A stretch of DNA of 64,000 bases from Bacteroides neonati. Its GTDB lineage: Bacteria > Bacteroidota > Bacteroidia > Bacteroidales > Bacteroidaceae. The notes beneath the pieces were generated by a model that saw nothing but the letters and a program-made list of their open reading frames with translations, was not told the origin of the DNA and did not search any database. The position numbers and the translations under genes were made by a program. Shown in pieces: positions 44,419 to 53,900 of the stretch; positions within the stretch are counted from its first letter, which is position 1; each line of letters begins with the position of its first letter. Location of the stretch: assembly GCF_000499785.1 (NCBI RefSeq), contig NZ_HG726026.1, positions 62,001 through 126,000 of the forward strand, written 5' to 3'.

Positions 44419-44835
44419 ATGGAGTTAAAGAAAACTGCTACAGTCCTTATGGCCGATGGATCAACAAGGAAAATTAGTGATATCCACATCGGTGATAGGA
44501 TTTTAAATCCTAATGGAAATATGCTTGTTGTCGAGAATGTTTTTTGTGGAACAGAGACTGCTCTCGTTTCCATAATGACTATTAGCAAAGAAGAATTATG
44601 TATGTCAATGAGTTCTTTTGTCGAAACAGATAGAGGCATAATTAGTGCACGAGACATACAGCTTTCCGATTCGATAAAGACCATAAACGGCTTTGTTAAA
44701 CTCGAAGAAATAAAAGTTATTTCTAATGAAGATCCTGTGTATCTTTTGCTTCTAAACGTTCCCTTATCCCGATATATTGTAAATGGTTCGTTCATTGTTG
44801 GGGATATGAGTTGGATGATGTATCAGAAGCGATAG
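44419..44835 (+). CDS. Stand-alone Hint (Hedgehog/intein)-like protein
   Basis: A 138-aa protein that matches the Hint fold end to end: ATVLMADGSTRKISDIHIGD resembles block A (normally C-x-x-GTxVLM), FVETDRGIISARDIQLSD resembles block B (usually with a TxxH), and YIVNGSFIVGD matches block G. The N-terminal Cys/Ser needed for autoprocessing is absent (MELKKTATVLM), the block B His is not evident and no terminal N-Cys is present, so it is probably non-splicing. It has its own promoter. Its stop lies exactly where homology to hicA begins. Confidence 0.7.
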   Translation: MELKKTATVLMADGSTRKISDIHIGDRILNPNGNMLVVENVFCGTETALVSIMTISKEELCMSMSSFVETDRGIISARDIQLSDSIKTINGFVKLEEIKVISNEDPVYLLLLNVPLSRYIVNGSFIVGDMSWMMYQKR

Positions 44836-44933
44836 TTCTAGTTGTACCGAATCATAATGACAAAGGCATTGAGAAAGACACTTATTACAGCATTTTGAGG
44901 CAAGCGGGCAAAAGTGGCTTAGTTAAAAAATAG
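44835..44933 (+). pseudogene. hicA: hicA toxin remnant (C-terminal third)
   Basis: The frame from 44835 to the TAG at 44931-44933 reads VLVVPNHNDKGIEKDTYYSI followed by LRQAGKSGLVKK, which is the end of HicA (typically VxVPxHxxKxIxxGTxxSILKQAGL). The first half, including the dsRNA-binding-fold start and the catalytic His motif GSH, is missing and replaced by the Hint-like gene. It sits 9 bp before hicB in the normal hicA-hicB order. I infer a deletion or insertion break near 44835. Confidence 0.75.
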
Positions 44934-44942
44934 GAAGTAAAT

Positions 44943-45335
44943 ATGAAAACAGTAGACGTAATCGTTGAACAGGCTGGTAAGAATCTGAGTGCTTACATTG
45001 AAGGTGCATCTATCATTACAGTTGGTAATGATATGAATGAGTTGGAGGATAATATGAAGGAAGCAATCGAATTATACTTGGATGATAACACTAATCCTTG
45101 CGAAGTATTATCCGGGGAGTTTGAGCTGAAGTTTAAGATTGATGCTGCAACCTTTATCAACTATTACAGCAATATCTTTACTAAAGCTGCATTGAGTCGG
45201 ATTACAGGAATTAATGAACGCCAATTATGGCATTATGCTGCCGGTGTACATAAACCCCGTAAACAGCAGTTGGAGAAGATTCAGAAAGGGATTCAATCTT
45301 TGACCAAGGAGTTGTCAGCAATAAATTTGCTTTAA
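44943..45335 (+). CDS. hicB: HicB-like antitoxin (orphan)
   Basis: A 130-aa protein with the HicB RNase-H-like N-terminal half (VDVIVEQAGKNLSAYIEGAS, NELEDNMKEAIELYL) and a C-terminal helix-turn-helix (FTKAALSRITGINERQLWHY) that binds the operon promoter. In family HicAB systems it neutralises HicA. Here hicA is truncated just upstream, so this antitoxin has no cis partner and may be a free regulator or an anti-addiction copy. Confidence 0.85.
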   Translation: MKTVDVIVEQAGKNLSAYIEGASIITVGNDMNELEDNMKEAIELYLDDNTNPCEVLSGEFELKFKIDAATFINYYSNIFTKAALSRITGINERQLWHYAAGVHKPRKQQLEKIQKGIQSLTKELSAINLL

Positions 45336-45382
45336 ACTATAACAGAATAATTGATGTTAGAGAACTAAGAATTGGAAGCTAT

Positions 45383-45742
45383 GTGTATCTGTTTAGGAGC
45401 ATCGCCCCATGTAAAATAACAGATATTGGATATAGCGAAATCGAGAGAGATAGGTATGAAGTAGGCGGATTATCTTCCGACTCTGTACTTCGTACTTATG
45501 TTGATAATCTTAATCCTATTCCAGTTACTAACGAACTTCTTATGAAGTGCGGTTTCAGAAAGGAGAAGGATAGCTTTTATAGAGCTGATCTAGGGAACAT
45601 CGTTTTAATTCAGTATGGGTATTACATTCAGTTGATGAAGTGTACAAGTGAAACTATCCGTGTAGTGAAAATAGAATTCTTGCATCAACTTCAAAATTTG
45701 TATTATAGCTTAACTGGTAGAGAACTTGAAGTAAATCTTTAA
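45383..45742 (+). CDS. Bacteroidales phage-associated protein of unknown function
   Basis: About 119 aa from a GTG at 45383. The sequence IPVTNELLMKCGFRKEKD and the end FLHQLQNLYYSLTGREL match a small family common in Bacteroides mobile elements, whose members usually begin with MxELRIGNYV. Here the codons before the GTG read VRELRIGSYVYLF in the same frame, but no in-frame ATG/GTG/TTG is seen before them back to hicB, so either a non-standard start (ATT at 45350) or loss of the 5' end is possible. It ends just before a terminator. Confidence 0.6.
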   Translation: MYLFRSIAPCKITDIGYSEIERDRYEVGGLSSDSVLRTYVDNLNPIPVTNELLMKCGFRKEKDSFYRADLGNIVLIQYGYYIQLMKCTSETIRVVKIEFLHQLQNLYYSLTGRELEVNL

Positions 45743-45767
45743 ACCCTTACCTTAATCAAAGAGCATA

Positions 45768-45803
45768 AGCGTGGTTCCCGTTGGGTATCACGCTATTTTT
45801 ATT
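45768..45803 (+). terminator. Terminator ahead of the phage cassette
   Basis: AGCGTG (45768-45773) pairs with CACGCT (45789-45794), extended by an inner CCCGTTGGG, and is followed by ATTTTTATTTT. It insulates the phage cassette from the hicB region. Confidence 0.8.
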
Positions 45804-45835
45804 TTAGCACAAGCGTGTGTCTATCTGTATCTTTG
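45803..45835 (+). promoter_or_regulatory. Promoter of the phage structural cassette
   Basis: TTTA (45803-45806), a 21-nt spacer and TATCTTTG (45828-45835), 12 bp before ATG 45848. It directly follows a terminator and starts a run of about twelve rightward genes. Confidence 0.65.
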
Positions 45836-45847
45836 AACAAAAAAGGT

Positions 45848-46975
45848 ATGGCAATACTTAAGATCTACAATGACATCGCCGATGAAGAAAGCAAGAATAT
45901 GAAGCTCTGGTTTACCGGGGTAGATTCAACTTGCTTTAAAGACATCGACGAATTCCTTTCTTCCATTCCGGAAGATGATAAATCCATTGACATAAAAATG
46001 AACTGTCCCGGGGGTTCTGTCTCCGAAGGATGGGCTATCTACGATAAATTGCGTGATAGCGGAAAGACGATATCTGTGACCGTTGAAGGGCTATGCGCTT
46101 CGATGGCCACTGTACTGCTATTGTCCGCCCCGAAAGGTAAACGGATTGGTCTGCCTAATTCTGAGTATCTAATCCACGCACCCTACATTCCAGAGTATAC
46201 CCTTGCCGATGCTTACAGAGCGGATGATCTGCGAGTCATTGCGGATAGTTTGGAAGAGGATACATCTAAGCTTCTTGACCTTTACGTAGAGAGGACCGGT
46301 GCCAAGCGTGAAGAGTTGGAGGCAATCATGGGAGAAGATAAGCGCATGAGTGTGGAAGAGGCAAAACGTCTTGGATTCATTGATAGTATAAAAGTGCCAT
46401 CAACGGCAAAAGTAAATAACCATAATTTTAGAGGTATGAATAAAAAGAAAGAAGTGACAGTAAAGCAAGGCTGGTTAGACAAAGTGCTTGCTAAAGCCGG
46501 GTATGCAAAGATTGAAGATGTACCGGTTGTTGACATGGAACTATCAACTGCTGACGGTGAAACGTTAACGGTTGAACGTGAAGAGGGAGAACCGCAGGTT
46601 GGCGATGTTGCAAGTCCTGATGGTGAGTTTGTAATGCCCGATGGATCTACTATCATTGTTGCAGAGGGTGTGATTACAGAGATCAAGCCGGCGGAAGAAG
46701 AAACGGAGAGTGAAGTTTCTCAATTGCAGGCGCGCATTGATGAATTGGAAATTGAACTTGAAGCGACTAAGGCACAAGCCAAGTCTCAATCTGATATGAA
46801 GATTCTAAATGCCGTGAAAATGGCTGGTGGTGAAGCTTGGTTGGCCAAGAATTGTTCGACATATAAAGTTGCCGGACGTGCGCAGACTCAACGCCATGAT
46901 GATCATGCTGAGAAAGAGACTCCGCTTCAAAAGAAGTTGAGGGAAGAGAAGGAAAAACGAGTTGCTAAAAAGTAA
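45848..46975 (+). CDS. ClpP-like prophage head maturation protease
   Basis: A 375-aa protein. Residues 1-190 are a ClpP/S14-fold protease with MNCPGGSVSEGWAIYDKL, the catalytic Ser in EGLCASMATV (about S85) and His in YLIHAPY (about H110). Residues about 200-375 are acidic with a coiled coil (VSQLQARIDELEIELEATKA) and probably act as a scaffold, as in protease-scaffold fusions of tailed phages. ATG 45848 is chosen over the longer frame from 45815 because the promoter lies between them. It precedes the capsid gene by 20 nt. Confidence 0.88.
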   Translation: MAILKIYNDIADEESKNMKLWFTGVDSTCFKDIDEFLSSIPEDDKSIDIKMNCPGGSVSEGWAIYDKLRDSGKTISVTVEGLCASMATVLLLSAPKGKRIGLPNSEYLIHAPYIPEYTLADAYRADDLRVIADSLEEDTSKLLDLYVERTGAKREELEAIMGEDKRMSVEEAKRLGFIDSIKVPSTAKVNNHNFRGMNKKKEVTVKQGWLDKVLAKAGYAKIEDVPVVDMELSTADGETLTVEREEGEPQVGDVASPDGEFVMPDGSTIIVAEGVITEIKPAEEETESEVSQLQARIDELEIELEATKAQAKSQSDMKILNAVKMAGGEAWLAKNCSTYKVAGRAQTQRHDDHAEKETPLQKKLREEKEKRVAKK

Positions 46976-46995
46976 AGAATAGGAGGAAAGAATTT

Positions 46996-48057
46996 ATGTT
47001 GGATTTTTCAAAATTAACTCCCGACAATCAAGCGGTCAAGGATCTGAAAGAACTGATTCAATTGACTGTCTTTTTGAGCGAGGATATGGCTCAGTTCATG
47101 ACGTTCATGCCAAAGGTGACTACCGGCAAGAAGCTTGGTTTTATTGGTGAGATGGAAGATGTTGGTAAGGCTGGTGCAGGATGTGACCCGACATATCAAA
47201 AGGTTGCCATAGCAGCAGCTCAGAAAGAATGGAAGCTTGGATCATGGGAAGTTCCATTGGAAATGTGCTATTCAGAGCTAGAAAATACCATTGCACAGTA
47301 TTGCTTGAAGACCGGCACTGAAATAGCTGATCTTACTTCAACGGAGTACATGGATGGGATTGTTCTTCCAAAGCTGCAAGAGGCTATGATGAAAATGCTT
47401 TGGCGTTTTACGTGGTTTGGTGACGAATCGGCTGCCAGCATTACAAGTGGTGGTCAGATCACCGATGGTCTGAATATTGAGTTGTTTAAAACCTGTGATG
47501 GTTTTTTCAAGCGTTTGTTTGCGATCTGTGCAACCAATGCCGACCAGCATACAGCTATTGCCGCGAATAGTGAAGCATCTTATGCGTTACAACGTGCTAA
47601 AATGAAAGAGATCGGTGCTGCTACGTCTGTATTTGATGCGATGCTCGAAGATGCCGATAGCCGTATTTTCCAGAAGTCTGATCATGGGATATTTGCCACC
47701 AAATCCTTGTGTGATGCTCTTTCTCGTGATATCAAAGAAAAATACAAGGTGATCATGCCTTGGACAACAATCTTTGATGGCTTGGAAGTGGGGGAATATG
47801 ATGGCGTAAGAGTTATCAAATGTTCTATTTGGGATCGGTTTATTCAAGCCTATCAGAACAACCAAACGAAACTTAACCTACCGCACCGTGCGGTTTTGTG
47901 CTCTCCGAGTAATCTGTTTTATGGCTGTGAAGGTGATAACCCCATGTCTGAACTTGATATTTGGTTTGAACGCAAACCTCGCAAGAATTACATCTATTCT
48001 ACCGGTAAGTTAGGTGCTCTTATCGGTGAAGATAATTTAGTTCAAGTCGCTTATTAA
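46996..48057 (+). CDS. Putative major capsid protein
   Basis: A 353-aa soluble protein with no signal. It opens MLDFSKLTPDNQAVKDLKEL and ends with SELDIWFERKPRKNYIYSTG and LVQVAY. Its position directly after the protease-scaffold gene, its length and its alternating alpha/beta content suit a HK97-fold capsid of Bacteroidales phages, and I recall related proteins annotated that way; sequence motifs alone do not prove it. It is followed after 15 nt by the next gene in the cassette. Confidence 0.7.
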   Translation: MLDFSKLTPDNQAVKDLKELIQLTVFLSEDMAQFMTFMPKVTTGKKLGFIGEMEDVGKAGAGCDPTYQKVAIAAAQKEWKLGSWEVPLEMCYSELENTIAQYCLKTGTEIADLTSTEYMDGIVLPKLQEAMMKMLWRFTWFGDESAASITSGGQITDGLNIELFKTCDGFFKRLFAICATNADQHTAIAANSEASYALQRAKMKEIGAATSVFDAMLEDADSRIFQKSDHGIFATKSLCDALSRDIKEKYKVIMPWTTIFDGLEVGEYDGVRVIKCSIWDRFIQAYQNNQTKLNLPHRAVLCSPSNLFYGCEGDNPMSELDIWFERKPRKNYIYSTGKLGALIGEDNLVQVAY

Positions 48058-48072
48058 AGAAGGAGGGATTAT

Positions 48073-48690
48073 ATGGGTTTATGTGATTCTATTATTAAAA
48101 AATCGATATCAGTAGATTGCGCCAACCCCATCACCAAGGGGTTGGAGGCAAACGGTTTGATAATCAACCGTCAAGATGTTGATTTTGCGGCAACGGTATT
48201 TGACGGTAAGCGAAATAATATCGTCAAGACGTTGGTTTTGAAAACGGGGAAGAAAGGATTTGAAGTTCATTGCCCCGGCGCGACACCATTTACTGGAGCT
48301 AAGACTTCTTTGGAAAAAGGAACGTACAAAAGCAAGTGGACTAATGATATTCCTTTGGTTGTTCTCGATAATGGGCCTGAGGTGTGCGAAGATATTATCG
48401 AAGGGTTGGCGAACGGTGAATATGTCGTTATCCTACGCAATAAGCATAAAGGAGAAAATGGCAGTGCCGAGTATCAGGTTTATGGATATTATCAAGGGTT
48501 GCGCTCAGAAACTATCGAAAACGATAAATACTCAGAGGATACGGATGGGGGATGGGCTGTTTCGTTAAAGGAAACAGGCTCTCCTAAAGCGGCTGTATTT
48601 TTCTTTAATACTGATACGAAAACAACTGAGATTCAGTTTGCGACCTTAACGGATTCTGGTGAAGGGGAACCTGAAAATCCATTTGAATGA
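48073..48690 (+). CDS. Phage virion protein of unknown role
   Basis: A 205-aa protein with mostly beta-type, Gly-rich sequence (GANGLIINRQDVDFAAT-like start; WAVSLKETGSPKAAVFFFN near the end). There is no signal, membrane segment or recognisable motif. Its place after the capsid gene is where tail-tube, decoration or head-completion proteins lie in tailed phages; none can be chosen from sequence. Its stop overlaps the next ATG (ATGATG). Confidence 0.5.
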   Translation: MGLCDSIIKKSISVDCANPITKGLEANGLIINRQDVDFAATVFDGKRNNIVKTLVLKTGKKGFEVHCPGATPFTGAKTSLEKGTYKSKWTNDIPLVVLDNGPEVCEDIIEGLANGEYVVILRNKHKGENGSAEYQVYGYYQGLRSETIENDKYSEDTDGGWAVSLKETGSPKAAVFFFNTDTKTTEIQFATLTDSGEGEPENPFE

Positions 48691-49280
48691 TGTATCAGGA
48701 TGCATTAACCAAAGTAAATGAATTGAAAGCCCGTATGGATTCGGGCTTTTCAGATCAAGATAAGACATCCATATCTAAATTGTACGGTAGTGTACTCAGC
48801 AAGAATGTGGTGAATACCCGTTGTAGCGATTGTTATCGCGATGCTTTAATTGAAGTATATAATTATTTAAAACGTGAGAGGAAGATGAAAGAAAAATGTG
48901 ATTATTCATTGAAGAATGGAGTAGTGCTCCAATTCTTCGGTACCAGTGAAGTGTATACCAATGCCAATCTGACGAACGACGTTTCGGAAAAATACCTGAA
49001 ACAGTTCCCGGCTGCCGCAGAAACTCTTTTCGCTCATACTCCGGCTGATTTGGAAGATCGCTTGGCTAAGTATGACGAAAAGCAGAAAGAGGAAACGGTA
49101 GCTCTCAACGAAAATTTAGTCCAAGAATTAGCCGAGAAACTGGCAGGCGATGTGACCAAGAAATCGTTGAAAGAAGAGTACAAAGAATACGAAATCGACG
49201 GCAAGAAGGTGACTGCACGCTTACTAGATGCTCACATCAAGGCTGCTGATGAGTTGAATCTTTCGAAGGGAGGAAAGTAA
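48687..49280 (+). CDS. Phage cassette protein of unknown function
   Basis: A 197-aa, highly charged and mainly helical protein. A CSDCYRDALIEVYNYLKRE segment near residue 46 is reminiscent of small phage packaging or head proteins; the second half (VALNENLVQELAEKLAGDVT) looks coiled. The family is not recognised. It overlaps the previous gene by 4 nt and ends 3 nt before the portal-like gene, so all are co-translated. Confidence 0.5.
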   Translation: MMYQDALTKVNELKARMDSGFSDQDKTSISKLYGSVLSKNVVNTRCSDCYRDALIEVYNYLKRERKMKEKCDYSLKNGVVLQFFGTSEVYTNANLTNDVSEKYLKQFPAAAETLFAHTPADLEDRLAKYDEKQKEETVALNENLVQELAEKLAGDVTKKSLKEEYKEYEIDGKKVTARLLDAHIKAADELNLSKGGK

Positions 49281-49283
49281 GCA

Positions 49284-50459
49284 ATGAATGTAAAGACTGC
49301 AAAGAAACCAGAGTCGAGAATAGACACAAATTATTTGTCGAAGTTCAAGATGAGCACTTTCGGCAATGATAATCTGTATCCACAAACAATAGCTTCAATC
49401 GCTGCATCATCCGGTACAGCAACGCTATGCTTGAATCGATATGCGAAATTCATTGAAGGAAATGGTTTTAAAAATGTGGACTTTGCAGAGGTAGCTGTTA
49501 ATCGATCAGGAGATACGGCGGATAGTATTCTTCATTTGCTATCACAAGATTTGGCAAAATTTGGAGGATTGGCCATACACGTAAACTATAACCTGCTTGG
49601 TGAGATTGTCGAAATTCAGCACGTACCGTTTGAAAATTGCCGACTTGAAGAAGAGGATGAGAATGGGTATGTGTCACATATTCTCATACATCCTGATTGG
49701 CGTGGGAAGAAGACAAGAAATGGGGTAATAGTTAAGGTTGATAGCAATAACGTGGATCGCATCAATGTGTTCAATCCAAGAAAAAATGTTGTTTTATCGC
49801 AGATAGATAAAGCTGGTGGATTAGAGTATTACAAAGGGCAGGTGTTGTGGGTTAGCATGGCCGGCAGTAATACTTATCCACTAGCTATCTATGATTCAGT
49901 GATAACAGAAATGAGTACGGATGAAGGTCTTTCCAACATCAAAAATCGAAATACACGTAACAGCTTTCTTGTCTCTTGTATGCTTGTGGTCAAAAAGGGA
50001 TCGCCAAGAATTAACGATAATGGGGAAGAGGTTGAGACCAAATTGATTGAAGCTGATGATTTGAAGAGGTTTCAAGGAGACACAAACGGTAATAAAATAA
50101 TGCTTGTCGAGCTCGAGCAAGACGAAGAAGAACCAAAGATCGTGCCCTTTACGACCGCAAATTATGATAAGGATTTTACCGTTACTGACAATAGTACTGT
50201 CGAGCGTATCTACGCTGCTTTTAGTCAAGAGTTATTTTATGCCATACGAATTGGTAAATTGGGGTTTTCCGGTCAGGTGATGCGCGATGCTTACGAGTAT
50301 TATGCCGGTCAAGTAACGAATGAACAGCGATTTATTGAAAGGGCTTTTGATAAGGTATTTCGCTATTGGTATGTTCCTGTAAATCCTTCGATGAATTTTA
50401 GTATTCAACCTATTAAATATATGAATAGTGATGGAAATACATCTGATAACCAAGGGTGA
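49284..50459 (+). CDS. Portal-like protein
   Basis: A 391-aa protein that resembles phage portals: the N-terminal DNLYPQTIASIAASSGTAT, then a tunnel-like helical end (AAFSQELFYAIRIGKLGFSG, EQRFIERAFDKVFRYWY). Portals form the dodecameric ring at the head vertex through which DNA enters. The family call is moderate. The order is unusual because portal genes normally precede the protease and capsid genes; here it lies four genes later and no terminase is beside it. The next gene overlaps its 3' end by 29 nt. Confidence 0.62.
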   Translation: MNVKTAKKPESRIDTNYLSKFKMSTFGNDNLYPQTIASIAASSGTATLCLNRYAKFIEGNGFKNVDFAEVAVNRSGDTADSILHLLSQDLAKFGGLAIHVNYNLLGEIVEIQHVPFENCRLEEEDENGYVSHILIHPDWRGKKTRNGVIVKVDSNNVDRINVFNPRKNVVLSQIDKAGGLEYYKGQVLWVSMAGSNTYPLAIYDSVITEMSTDEGLSNIKNRNTRNSFLVSCMLVVKKGSPRINDNGEEVETKLIEADDLKRFQGDTNGNKIMLVELEQDEEEPKIVPFTTANYDKDFTVTDNSTVERIYAAFSQELFYAIRIGKLGFSGQVMRDAYEYYAGQVTNEQRFIERAFDKVFRYWYVPVNPSMNFSIQPIKYMNSDGNTSDNQG

Positions 50460-50943
50460 TGTACTCTCTTTAGCTAGACCTACCTCGGTGCACGTCGATG
50501 AATCTGATGTTGATGTGTTTATTGACGAAACGGAGCAGTTAGATATCATTCCTGCAATAGGGTGTGATCTGTTTTTGGATATTCAAGGAAACTTATCGGG
50601 TCCGAAATACGAAACGCTGTTAATGGGTGGTGTATACGTCGGTAGAGACGGTAAAAAGCACCTGTTTAAAGGGCTTAAAACGGCAATGGCTTATTATGTG
50701 TATGCTCGATTAGTGAAAAATGATGGCCGTATTCTTTCAGAAAGTGGTTTTTTATCACACAATGACGAATATGGGGAAAAGGTAGATGATAAACAGAAAT
50801 ATGCAAGCTATCATGATGCTTTGAATGTAGGTAAAAGGTATTTAGCAGATGTGCTCAACTACTTAAAGACTACCAATCAGACTTTTGATAAGAGAGCTAA
50901 AGTGAAAAATAACGGAACAAGAATAATTGCAATAGGTGAATGA
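50431..50943 (+). CDS. Putative head-tail connector protein
   Basis: A 170-aa protein from ATG 50431. The sequence DVFIDETEQLDIIPAIGCDL and LKTAMAYYVYARLVKNDGR resembles small Bacteroidales phage proteins (DUF6712-like in my memory) that lie after the portal and are thought to be connector or neck proteins. The preceding GTG at 50428 is a less likely start. It overlaps the portal gene by 29 nt and the fibre gene by 4 nt. Confidence 0.55.
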   Translation: MEIHLITKGDVLSLARPTSVHVDESDVDVFIDETEQLDIIPAIGCDLFLDIQGNLSGPKYETLLMGGVYVGRDGKKHLFKGLKTAMAYYVYARLVKNDGRILSESGFLSHNDEYGEKVDDKQKYASYHDALNVGKRYLADVLNYLKTTNQTFDKRAKVKNNGTRIIAIGE

Positions 50944-53900
50944 TGAGTGATACAGCTGAAGTGTTGAAGAAGCTGGCATTGCAAGTACGTAATGCTTCTT
51001 CTGCAGGGGAAAATACCGCGGAGAGGGTAGGACGGGTGCTTATGGGGTTGTTGGAGCTCCTTGATAATGACAACGAAGAGCTAAAGAAACTCTTCCTATC
51101 CAAGACCGGCCCCGATCAGACCGACTTCCTATTAAAGCTGTTGGGTGGTGCTGAAATAAGGAGTGGTTTAACCGTTGATAGCCTCATTGCCGAAGAGCTA
51201 GCCAAGTTAAAGAAGGGGTTAAACGTCACAGGTGGTGCGGATATCGACTACTTGCGTGTCCTTGAAACGATCTCTTCAAAGCTAGTTGATGCGGTGCAGG
51301 TGAATGCTACGAATGTAACCGCCACTGATAAGGTCAAAGGCGCAAAGGGTGAGTTCAATCTACTTGAAGCATTAGAAAGGATCATTGCGAAAGATGCAAC
51401 CTTTTCTGGTGACCTCTCTTCATTCGATTACGTCGAAAAGCTAATCGGATGGGCTATCAACAAAAAAGGGCATATCGATGCCGGATCACTTCGTTTACGT
51501 GATTTTCTTGAAGTACCTGAGTTACGATACAATCGAGTAACCGTTGTTTCCGGTGAGCAATGGAGTGCTCCGGGTGGCGGTATTATCGCCGAGGTGGACA
51601 CAGCTAATCGCATCATTACGATGAAACTTGAACCGGGAGAGCTGGCGGCTATTGCGATAGACGACATTTGCAAAGCAAAGTTCAATAACAACACAGGCTT
51701 TCAGACTGCCTACTTCCGCATCGTTGAAAAGATTGAAGAAGAAGGAAAGTATAAATACACCCTTCGCACCGGTTACGATTTCCATCCACAAAAAGCGATG
51801 CACTTTGTGGCGTATGGTAACTTTACAGACAAAGAGCGTCAAACATCGGCATATACCACACGTACCTATCAGCGTTATTTGTCCGGGGTGAATAACTGGG
51901 AGATTACCAAAGATATGGTGATGATGCAATTAGGTGATTTGTCTAATTTGAAGCTATTCGGTATCGATATGACCGGGCATAGTGCCTATTTGCGTAACAT
52001 CTATGCTACCGGGTCTATTCGTGTACTTTCTGCCGATGGTGCCACCGAAGTGCCCGTTCCTGTATTTAAGGGTGATTGGGTAGTCGGAAAATACTATTAT
52101 TACGACGAAGTAACCCATAATGGCAGTACATGGATTTGTATCGCTGAAAGCTTTACTACGCAAGTGCCGGGCGACAATGCTACGGACTGGCTCAAATCTA
52201 TATCAAAGGGCGATACCGGTGCAACAGGTGCCACCGGAGCGGTAGGCCCAACAGGAGCAACGGGTCATACAGGATCGCAAGGTATACCGGGTACATCTCA
52301 ATTCTTTCATGTACGTTATTCTACTGCTGCCAACGGTAATCCAATGATTACCACACCAAGCACTTATATTGGAACTGCCGTAACCGCTAGCGCAACCGCA
52401 CCCACATCGTATACCTCATACGTTTGGGCGCAATTCAAAGGTTCACAAGGTCCTGCAGGTACAAATGGTATTGCAGGTCCTGCGGGTGCTGATGGAAGAA
52501 CAAGTTACTTACACATCAAGTACTCGGACAATGGTACTACTTTTACCGCAAACAATGGTGAGACTCCGGGTGCATGGATCGGACAGTATGCGGACTTCGA
52601 GCAGGTAGATAGTACTGTATTTGGAGCGTATACTTGGACGAAGGTAAAGGGGGATACAGGAGCAACCGGTGCAGTTGGCCCAACGGGTGCCACGGGAGCA
52701 ACAGGAGCCACAGGCCCTACGGGTTCACAAGGTATTCCCGGCACATCGCAGTTCCTGCACGTTCGTTACTCTGCCAATGCCAACGGTAATCCGATGGTGA
52801 CCACTCCCAACACTTATATTGGTATAGCTGTCACAGGAAGTTCGACCGCACCTACTGCCTACACCTCATACACCTGGGCACAGTTCAAGGGCTCGCAAGG
52901 TCCTGCAGGTACAAATGGTATTGCAGGTCCGGCAGGCGCAAACGGACAAACATCATATTTGCATATCAAGTACTCCGATAATGGTACGACTTTCACTGCA
53001 AACAACGGTGAAATACCCGGGCAGTACATTGGTCAGTATGTCGATTTTACTCAAGCCGACAGCATGACTTTTTCGGCTTATACATGGACGAAGGTAAAGG
53101 GTGATACGGGTGCAGTTGGGCCAACGGGTCCTATCGGTCCCATCGGTGCAACAGGAACTACCGGTGCGACAGGTCAAGTTGGTCCCGTTGGACCAATCGG
53201 TCCCACAGGTGGTAAGGGCGACAAAGGCGACAAAGGTGACGCCATTGCATCCTCTTACATGAATGGAGTCATGAAGTATGCCGATCCGTTTTTTCGGACA
53301 AGTGCAAACTCCACGAACCGATATAATAATTCAGGTGGCAGCACCAGTATTTGGGAACGGTTAGTAAAGCCCGATGGCGTACCGGGTCCAAGTGGCTATT
53401 ATATGAGATATCGGTATTTAGGTGGTGGTTCAACTTCACCCGGGCTCGGTGGGTTCTATTTCGGCACGCAGACTTATAGGCATTGCGAGTTTATTGCTCG
53501 TATTATAGCCAATATCCCCAAGGGGTATACCATTAATTATGCGTCCAATGCTTCAGGCGATAATCCTATTTCGGAATGGTTGACGCCCAACATCGGCACC
53601 GGCACTTATACCGAATACGTTTACCGTGTCAAATGCTCCGGTACGGGTACATTCTCTAGTGGTATGTATTTTTACTTTGTTGGATCTGACGTCGCATTTA
53701 ACGTTGAAGTAGCCTATGCCACTGTATTTGACACGATGGCCAATGATCGTACTACCTACATTGATTCGAACGGAGTGTATACCGGTACACTCGTGGCGCA
53801 ACAAATTACCGCTACCAATGTCGTATTTGGAACGGCTAATATAGGAGACGGTACCATCACCAATGCTAAAATTGCCAATTTAGATGCCGGTAAGATCAAT

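Noticed and set aside
44419-44835. Active intein or self-splicing Hint
   Set aside because: The first-position Cys/Ser and terminal Asn are missing, and no extein frame flanks it.
52209-53240. Regular short repeats that could be mistaken for a CRISPR array or satellite
   Set aside because: The period comes from Gly-X-Y codons inside one continuous reading frame with no spacers.
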